Origin: Liolophura sinensis
Taxonomy: Eukaryota > Mollusca > Polyplacophora > Chitonida > Chitonidae
Assembly: GCF_032854445.1 (NCBI RefSeq)
Contig: NC_088302.1
Coordinates: forward strand, 45,854,521 to 45,918,520
Direction: 5' to 3'
DNA length: 64,000 nucleotides
Part shown: positions 57,566 to 64,000 of the stretch, piece after piece
Layout of the letters: each line of letters starts with the position of its first letter
How positions within the stretch are numbered: the stretch's first letter is position 1
Program-made: the position numbers and the translations under genes
The notes under the pieces: generated by a model
Database searches by the model: none
What the model was told of the DNA's origin: nothing
The model's input: the letters and a program-made list of their open reading frames with translations, nothing else

Positions 57566-59133
57566 AACTCTAATATGGATGAACTGGTTACAGTACATGG
57601 ACATACCAAAGGGGCTTAGCTTACCTCACCAGGGAGGCTATAATAGACTTTGATGTGGTCATCATAACTGACCACTTTGACTCTCAACCGTAGACCCTCT
57701 TTAGTTACCTCGTTAATTAGAGTTGTTATTGACAGAGCATTATCAAGTACATGTAATATTTTTGTTTGGGATAAAGAAATTCTATGTTTAGTTCTGTGGT
57801 TTGTAAAGGTCAGGAAACACGGTGTTCTGATGTAATTTTCTTGTCGGGATTAGGCATTTCCTCTCATAGCCAGTTGGCCCATGATTTCTAGATCTGCATG
57901 TGATTTTGTAGGATCTCCACATGGACTAGCACTTTGCCTTGTGGAGTGGTTCTAATGGCAGAGGTGTGCAGAGACAGGAAATCATATGATGATGCACTCT
58001 TGGCGTCTCACATGCAGGGCTTCTAATGAGTACATTAGCATTGTTGTATAAAATTCACATAAAATTAGGCCAAAAAACACCCAACAATATTCTCAGGTAG
58101 AATTTTACACGTATGTACAATTTGTCCGCTTAAGTTTTGGTCAAGTTGAACACCAGTATTATCCGTGACTGTGAAAAGGTTATTTGTCGGTTATAAACCT
58201 TTAGTTGGTTTGGTTTGGTTACATTTTACTGATTTTAATCAGTCAAAAGAGATATATGTACCATGGGCAAGACAATATTTTTTGTGGACAATGTTTTTTT
58301 TTCGACTGAGCTTGCCAGGGGGGAAGACATTTACCTTTTCTGACCTGGGGAAAGACAAATCTTTTTTAATTCACATTAATTTCTTCGTTTATATGTATAC
58401 TTACTTGAATCGTTTAATATGTACATGTATAGCTTTTTGCCCTGAAGAGAATTCCCTCTCATATATATACATGTATTAATATGCAAATGATATGTGCACA
58501 TGATCCTGTATGTACATGTATTAAAAAATTACAGTTGTCTTGATCATGTGTTCAGATTCACATATGACTGTATGGACTTGCACTATCTAATATATAAATG
58601 GTTGTTTCTCATTGGTATCACATGACACATATGAATGATAACAGTTTCAATTTATCATATGGTCTTGAAAACATATTTTCACTCACCGTACATGGTTTTA
58701 AATTTAATTGTAAATTGCGGAAGTTCTGAGAAAGAACCAATGGAAAGGCTGGTACTATGACAAAACAAAAAATCAGTTCATGAATGGGTACCATTGCTTG
58801 AGGTGAATTGGTAATTTTTTTTGTTTGTCTTTTTTCCCTTTAATTTAAAAATTTGTCACAAATCTGCTCTTGTAGGCTAACATGGCCGAGTGACTGTGCT
58901 GTGAGGCAGAACAAGAAGCCCCATGCCTGGCGTACAGTGATCTAATCTCTTATAAAGACAGGCCCTGTGGAGAACAACGACAATTCCACTTTGTAGTTTT
59001 TAATTTTTTCCTCCACCTGCGTAAGACATTAGTAGAGTTAAGAAGTCAACATGGGCCTGTAAGCTGTGAAGGTGTGTAGAGTTCGGTGAGGGGAGTTGTA
59101 GTGACATGTTTTCTTGCCTGTTCTGACTCTCAG
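57566..59133 (+). other. Probable ATP7 5' intron, no other feature
   Basis: It ends at the acceptor before the ATP7 exon. No coding exon or repeat is recognised. Confidence 0.4.
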
Positions 59134-59276
59134 GTGACGTGAGCGAGTGGCCGGGCTGTGATTAGCTCACCATGGAGAGGACAACTGTTATTGACGTGCG
59201 GGGGATGACCTGCCAGTCCTGTGTCCGTAACATTGAAATGAACATCTCCCGACAGAAAGGGGTGAACAAGATTCAG
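59134..59276 (+). CDS. ATP7: Copper-transporting P-type ATPase (ATP7A/B type), first coding exon only
   Basis: ATP7 pumps Cu(I) into the secretory pathway or out of the cell. The exon runs from an acceptor (TCTCAG at 59133) to a donor (ATTCAG|GTAGGG at 59277). Coding begins at the ATG at 59172 and gives 35 residues in a whole number of codons. MERTTVIDVRGMTCQSCVRN is the start of a heavy-metal-associated domain, with the copper-binding GMTCxSC at residues 11-17 (Cys14, Cys17). IEMNISRQKGVNKIQ follows the expected helix. Human ATP7A/B likewise begin with HMA repeats, and the exon break after KIQ/HIK-like residues fits. The rest lies beyond 64000, so the next intron exceeds 4.7 kb. Another protein with a single HMA domain is possible, but the ALG11 neighbour favours ATP7. 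Confidence 0.8.
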
Positions 59277-59425
59277 GTAGGGCCAGTTTACATGTATGTG
59301 GTTTTGGATTATTTTACAGGATTACCAAATTGATGTGCCAGTTGCTTGTTTGTGTATTTTGTTATCTATGATAGATGAAAGAGTAATTTCAGTTTCATCC
59401 TACCAGTTGTATTATGTACATGTAC

Positions 59426-59650
59426 TGTAAATTTCAATCTTTTCACATGTTTGCAAGCTATTTATTCAAGCATATTCTGAAGGCATTATTCTGTGTTGAC
59501 TGATAAAACTATGCAGTCTACTTTTTGTGAAGCTCTGAAACTGGCCAATCCAACCAATGTAGTTTTGTCTCAAAAACCAAATTAAAAATGTGCATGAAAT
59601 GCACAGAAAGTTGCTCTTTCATATGCGAAAAGGTTGAGGAATTAGGGTAC
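59426..59650 (+). repeat. Unnamed dispersed repeat, copy 2
   Basis: Same order and strand of blocks as 9948-10153: CACATGTTTGCAAG, ACTTTTTGTGAAGC, CAATGTAGTTTTGTCTC, TGCTCTTTCATATG and GTTGAGGAATTAGGGTA. It lies in the ATP7 intron. Confidence 0.75.
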
Positions 59651-61885
59651 ATGTTGATAAAAGGGATTATCTAACATGTGATTGAATGTTAGTTTTTGTC
59701 TAAAAAGTTTATCAGAATGGTATTCATTTTTGTACCTTTACTTGTATTTTACCATAGTTTTTCACATTAATATCAAAGATTGAAATTACTGACTTATGGT
59801 GGAAAGTATACCCATACAGTTTTCTTCATAATGTTGATGCATGCAGTATATATGAATAAGCCAGATAGAAGTGATTGCTTGTCTGGACCCCTGCTTACCG
59901 ATATTTGAGCTCTGTAAGGTTTGTTCATTAACCTGCAGATACTTAACATTTTGTTCATGTGCTCTTGCAAAGGGAAGTACATGCAAGTGCAATTCGAAGC
60001 AAATCACAACAGTAATTGTTTGCTCTTATTTGAGATTGCAGAAAAATATTGTCGGCATGAAAACTTAAAAAGGCTAATGTCAAGTGAAACAGAAGATTTT
60101 TTTCATTTTTGCTTAATGTTTATCCTAACGTTAATGAAAGGGGAGGAACATGCTTGTTACCAGTATTCGTAATTCTCTTCTCAGTCATTTTATGACATCA
60201 GTAATTTAAAGCAGTGTTCACGTGGTGCCATTTGTCATAACATGACACTATCTCATACCATTTCTAGAATTTGACGAATCCCAGTGTGTAGGCATTGTGT
60301 CTGAAGTGCAGCCTGTTCTTGTTTCCTTTGACAAGTTAATTTTACAAGTGGCACTGTGTGAGTGCTGCTTGGCACATACACATACTAGACACATAGACAC
60401 GAACCTGCAAAATATGAACATATCTGAGACTGAATTCGGGGATGTATATATTTAAAAAAATAAAATAAAACTGCAGAGTGAAAGGAAAAACCAATCATAC
60501 AAAGGAAACATTTGCTTTTGTGCTCCTATCATAACTTCTTGTCAAAAATAGCCGTTACATTTCCCATTTTTATTGTTCAGCCTGCTGATTGTCATGTCAG
60601 TTAGCTGCCCCTGGTGGTAGATGGATGTGTTGAAATGGCTTAAACATGGAAAACAGTAGAGGAAGGGGTTTTCAAATGTGGACAGGTACACCATTAACAG
60701 TGACAAACCAGTGGGATTTTCCTGCTGTTTTATCACATCCTTGATGTCTTATATAAAAAAGAGAGAAAATACTGGTCTCATGGGGTGCTCTAGAATTTGT
60801 ATATGAATGTGTAAATTCTAAAGCCAAGTGTGTGGTCGGATTGTGGCTTGTTAGCTGTCGTATCATCTTATATGTGCAGCAGTCTTATAAGTTGTGACAT
60901 TTATGTTGAGAGATCTAACAGTGGCCAGACATACAGTGTGTATATAGAGCATTGTAGGTAATGACTGGTACTAGTTATGCATGTATGTAGGAAAGCCCAT
61001 CCAAAACTGCATCATTGAGATGTCATTTGCCGGAAGTTGATCACGGAACATTCTCATCTTCAGTGTTAACTGGTAAAGTGCTGACTCTAAAGCCAAACCT
61101 GTCATATGTAGGGCTTTAAACTTACTTTATGGCTGTGAATGTTACCTTTCTGAGAGCATGCTTTGTTCCCATATGTTTAGTAATTTGTATGAAGCTTTTA
61201 AACATTAAGTGTTGACGTTGAGACCTGATTAACTGTAATTTTAAACTTTTGAACCTCCTCAAGTAGAGTGATGTGTTTAATGTCATTAAAAAATTTTAAA
61301 CATGACTAAAATTCCACGGCAATGTGTTGTGGAGCACTTTGGGATGTGGATTAAGTTTACCAATCTTTATATTTTAATAGGTTGAAGAGCAAACATAATA
61401 CGAGATACTTGCAGAAAAGTGGGCGGTGTTATAGCTTTTCTTTCGAGTAAATCTATACATGTATATATACATAGAATGAAAAATGGAAGTATTAGGGTTG
61501 AATGCATGTAGAAATGTTGTATATGGCAGAGAACTCAAAAGCTGAGTGAGGTGTCAAGTCAGTGTGAAGGCTGAACTCTAAAGGTGTGCACTCAGTACAC
61601 ATTCCCCTCTCTGTCAGAGTCTAATAGACCTTGGCACTGACCCTGTTTTCACAGACACAGTTTGTATTTACTCATTAACACCACTGCTTCTCTCACTTGT
61701 CAACCAGTCAGTAATCAATCGGCTCAGTTACACAGAGGGGAGAAACATAAACACTGTCAAGTTGTGCAAACTGAGCTAGGCAGTCATTTTTCACAAGTAT
61801 GCCCTTCAGAGAATAGCACGTCATGACTGTTATGTTGGTGTAAGTACGTGTAACTTTAGACTTACCTTTAGTGTTATGTAGTACA
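59651..61885 (+). other. ATP7 intron, nothing recognised
   Basis: I looked for the continuation of the HMA domain and found no convincing exon. Confidence 0.45.
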
Positions 61886-62026
61886 GGGGGCCACTTTCAC
61901 AAAGCGGCGTATGTCATTTTTTTTATCGTACATTTGGCATACGATATTTTGTATGTCAGTGTTGACGTACCCTTGTCCTATATGTACGATATCGTACAAG
62001 TACGAAATCTTTGTGAAAGTGGCCCC
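61886..62026. mobile_element. MITE with 18-bp perfect terminal inverted repeats
   Basis: GGGGCCACTTTCACAAAG at 61887-61904 is exactly inverted at 62009-62026. The 141-bp element has no ORF, and its interior is rich in partly palindromic GTACGATA/TATCGTAC motifs. Superfamily is not assigned; no clear target duplication longer than two bases is visible. Confidence 0.85.
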
Positions 62027-64000
62027 AGGATCTTCAGACAACAGAGGCGTTCAACTTTGTGCTAATGTTAGAGCTTCAGGTTTGTTGAATAAAGGGAGAC
62101 AACTCTTTTGAGATTTTCCAACTTTCCTCTGCATGTTTTACAGGACATTTTTATCTGTAAATGTGATATTATCAGCATATCTGTCTGTGTGTCTGTGATG
62201 GTCTTTCTGACCTATCCATCCTACATCTACTATCCAGTTACTTCTCTCAGTAGGGAAGGAAGGGCTCTAAACTGTTTCTAAATTCAGTATTTAGTGTAAT
62301 GTTATATGAAACTTATGATCATTAGACTTCCATAGCATCGTCATGCTATTCAGACGATGTTGTGTGTTATTCAGAGACTGGAAACAGGAAGAAGCCTAGA
62401 AGTTAAAAGTGTTTGCGTTTCATTTTTGCCAAGGTGCGAGTTCAGAATGAGCCTTGGACGTGGAATTTGTAGAGTCGCTCGCTCTCCCGCTTGTTTATGG
62501 GAGAAATGCTGAGCTCACCAGAGCATTATTTGAGCTACACAGGACTGTGATGGGTGTAGGGACAATGTGCTGATGAATAAATTTGACAAAGTCAGGTATT
62601 GTCTTGGGGACATATCCTGTCATCCTCGCCTGGACTTGTCAACGGCTGGGGCTATGTCAATACTGACAACGCTGTCCAAATTGTAACAGATTCCATAATC
62701 ATGGTTCTGATTGGATGTCTGTTCAGTTGGAGCTGTGTGGTGCTTGTCAGTGGTCAGGAACTGATGCATAATTGATTTGAAATTGTTGTGTCAAGTCTGT
62801 TGACAGATGAGTCAGTTTGTAGTGCTGAGGGTAATTTTATGAGTTGAGTTAAGTGTAGACAAGTTTTTGTTGAAAACTTAACCAGCTATGAAGATCATGT
62901 TCGGCCATCTCTTGTAACTAAATTTTTATCAGTACATTATATATAAGAACAAATAACAAATGGAAATGTTTCATTATTTCTGATATGAAACTTAGATGGT
63001 GTCTTCATTTTTGCCACTGTCACTGTGCCTCTTTTTTCAGAGTGTTAGGCTTTGGGGGGTGCAAATCAATGAAGCCTCTGTCACCTGTGTATTTAAGGCA
63101 CACATTTACCTGTATTGGTCTTGGGTGGGGTGGGGGGGGGGGATGAGGTGGAGATAGATGAGAGCTGTTCAAGGTGTTACTTGACATAGTTGCCTGCTCA
63201 ACCACTGCTTGGGATTTTTACTCCTTTGTCTGAATCCAGAATCAGAACTATGATAAAGTTCCTAGAAAATGTCCAGATGTTTTCAAACACTCTCAAAAGT
63301 GTTTTCCATTATTTAAAGATGCATAGATTTTCTGACCGAGATGCTCAAAAGTACACCTGGTCTCCCCTACTGGTAAGTCTGAATGTGTGATTTGTGTTGT
63401 ATGTTGATTCTGTCACATGCAAATTGAGACTGTGGCTATTTTACTACTGGGTAATGTTTAGATGTACTATTTTAAAAGTCACCTTAATAAAGTCAAATCG
63501 TACTGGAATGCTCATTGTTTAGTTATTAGCTCCATGTTATATGAAAGGAACAGATAGCAAAACTCCTTTCAAAGAATACATGGACATTCGTGATATATTA
63601 ACGACAGATGTATCAATACAGAAAATTGTCATATCATTGTGATTGCCCCAATTGTGTAAGCAGCTTGAAAATAACGTGTAGGAATTTAAATTCGCATATA
63701 GCAGTTTGTCCTACATGTATATAAGGATTGTAAATCAGCTTTTGGGGTTTTGCTTGAATAAAAATAAAAATTGTTACTAACGTGATATCGTATTGAGCAC
63801 TGGTCGAAAACTCAGTTATTTGTTCTTGTTCATCTGAATCAGGTTACCTTAGGTCATAATTACAAAGGAAAGTTAAGACTGTACATGTATAAGCGTCCCT
63901 GATGGAGCTGAAGATCAGTCATGACTGATGTCTTTAGCCCATTAGTTATTCAAGGGAAATAACCCTTCAAGTCAATACAAGGACACTGCACACAAGGCTA
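62027..64000 (+). other. ATP7 intron continues, nothing recognised
   Basis: A poly-G tract lies at about 63128-63141. The open frame 63190-63390 ends at a GTAAGT but has no homology and no supported acceptor. Confidence 0.45.

Noticed and set aside
63190-63390. Second exon of ATP7 ending at GTAAGT near 63373
   Set aside because: The translation does not continue the HMA fold after KIQ, and no acceptor in the right phase is present.

Overview
The window is animal nuclear DNA, most likely from a mollusc or a close lophotrochozoan relative. It has intron-rich host genes, many degenerate tRNA-derived SINEs whose tails end in a GTACGGCGTAAAACACCAATCAAATAAATAA-like string, AT microsatellites and small inverted-repeat transposons. 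The species call is an inference from repeat style and protein similarity. No bacterial, operon or CRISPR features are present.

Layout. (1) 1-3.5 kb, + strand: the last three exons of a gene for a small cysteine-rich protein with one EGF domain. (2) 4.3-5.4 kb: SINE cluster, including a recent SINE inserted into an older one. (3) 9.06-19.15 kb, - strand: a complete gene for ribose-phosphate pyrophosphokinase (PRPS, 318 residues), with two alternative terminal coding exons of equal length. (4) 20.32-26.82 kb, + strand: a complete gene for the ubiquitin-conjugating enzyme UBE2K (E2-25K), head to head with PRPS. (5) 27-34 kb: SINE fragments and otherwise featureless DNA. (6) 34.08-36.28 kb: an AT microsatellite followed by about 48 copies of a 45-bp minisatellite. 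(7) 36.3-38.2 kb: a decayed reverse-transcriptase fragment split by a second AT microsatellite, a 125-bp tandem duplication and a short 36-bp repeat. (8) 43.4-44.0 kb, + strand: an intact 208-residue ORF for an unrecognised helical protein. (9) 47.17-49.63 kb, - strand: a complete gene for the ER mannosyltransferase ALG11. (10) 50.5-55.5 kb: a Tc1/mariner-like deletion derivative and two long inverted-repeat pairs. (11) 59.13-59.28 kb, + strand: the first coding exon of a copper P-type ATPase (ATP7A/ATP7B type), whose other exons lie beyond the window. (12) 61.9-62.0 kb: a MITE with 18-bp perfect terminal inverted repeats.

The host genes do unrelated housekeeping jobs: PRPP synthesis for nucleotides, ubiquitin chain formation, N-glycan assembly and copper export. 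Two arrangements stand out. ALG11 and ATP7 are divergent neighbours, as I recall they are in the human genome (ALG11-ATP7B), which suggests a linkage older than the bilaterian radiation. The PRPS gene has a duplicated last exon in which most changes are synonymous. Exon coordinates were worked out by hand from splice-site bases, reading phase and comparison with remembered human protein sequences. No alignment or database search was run.
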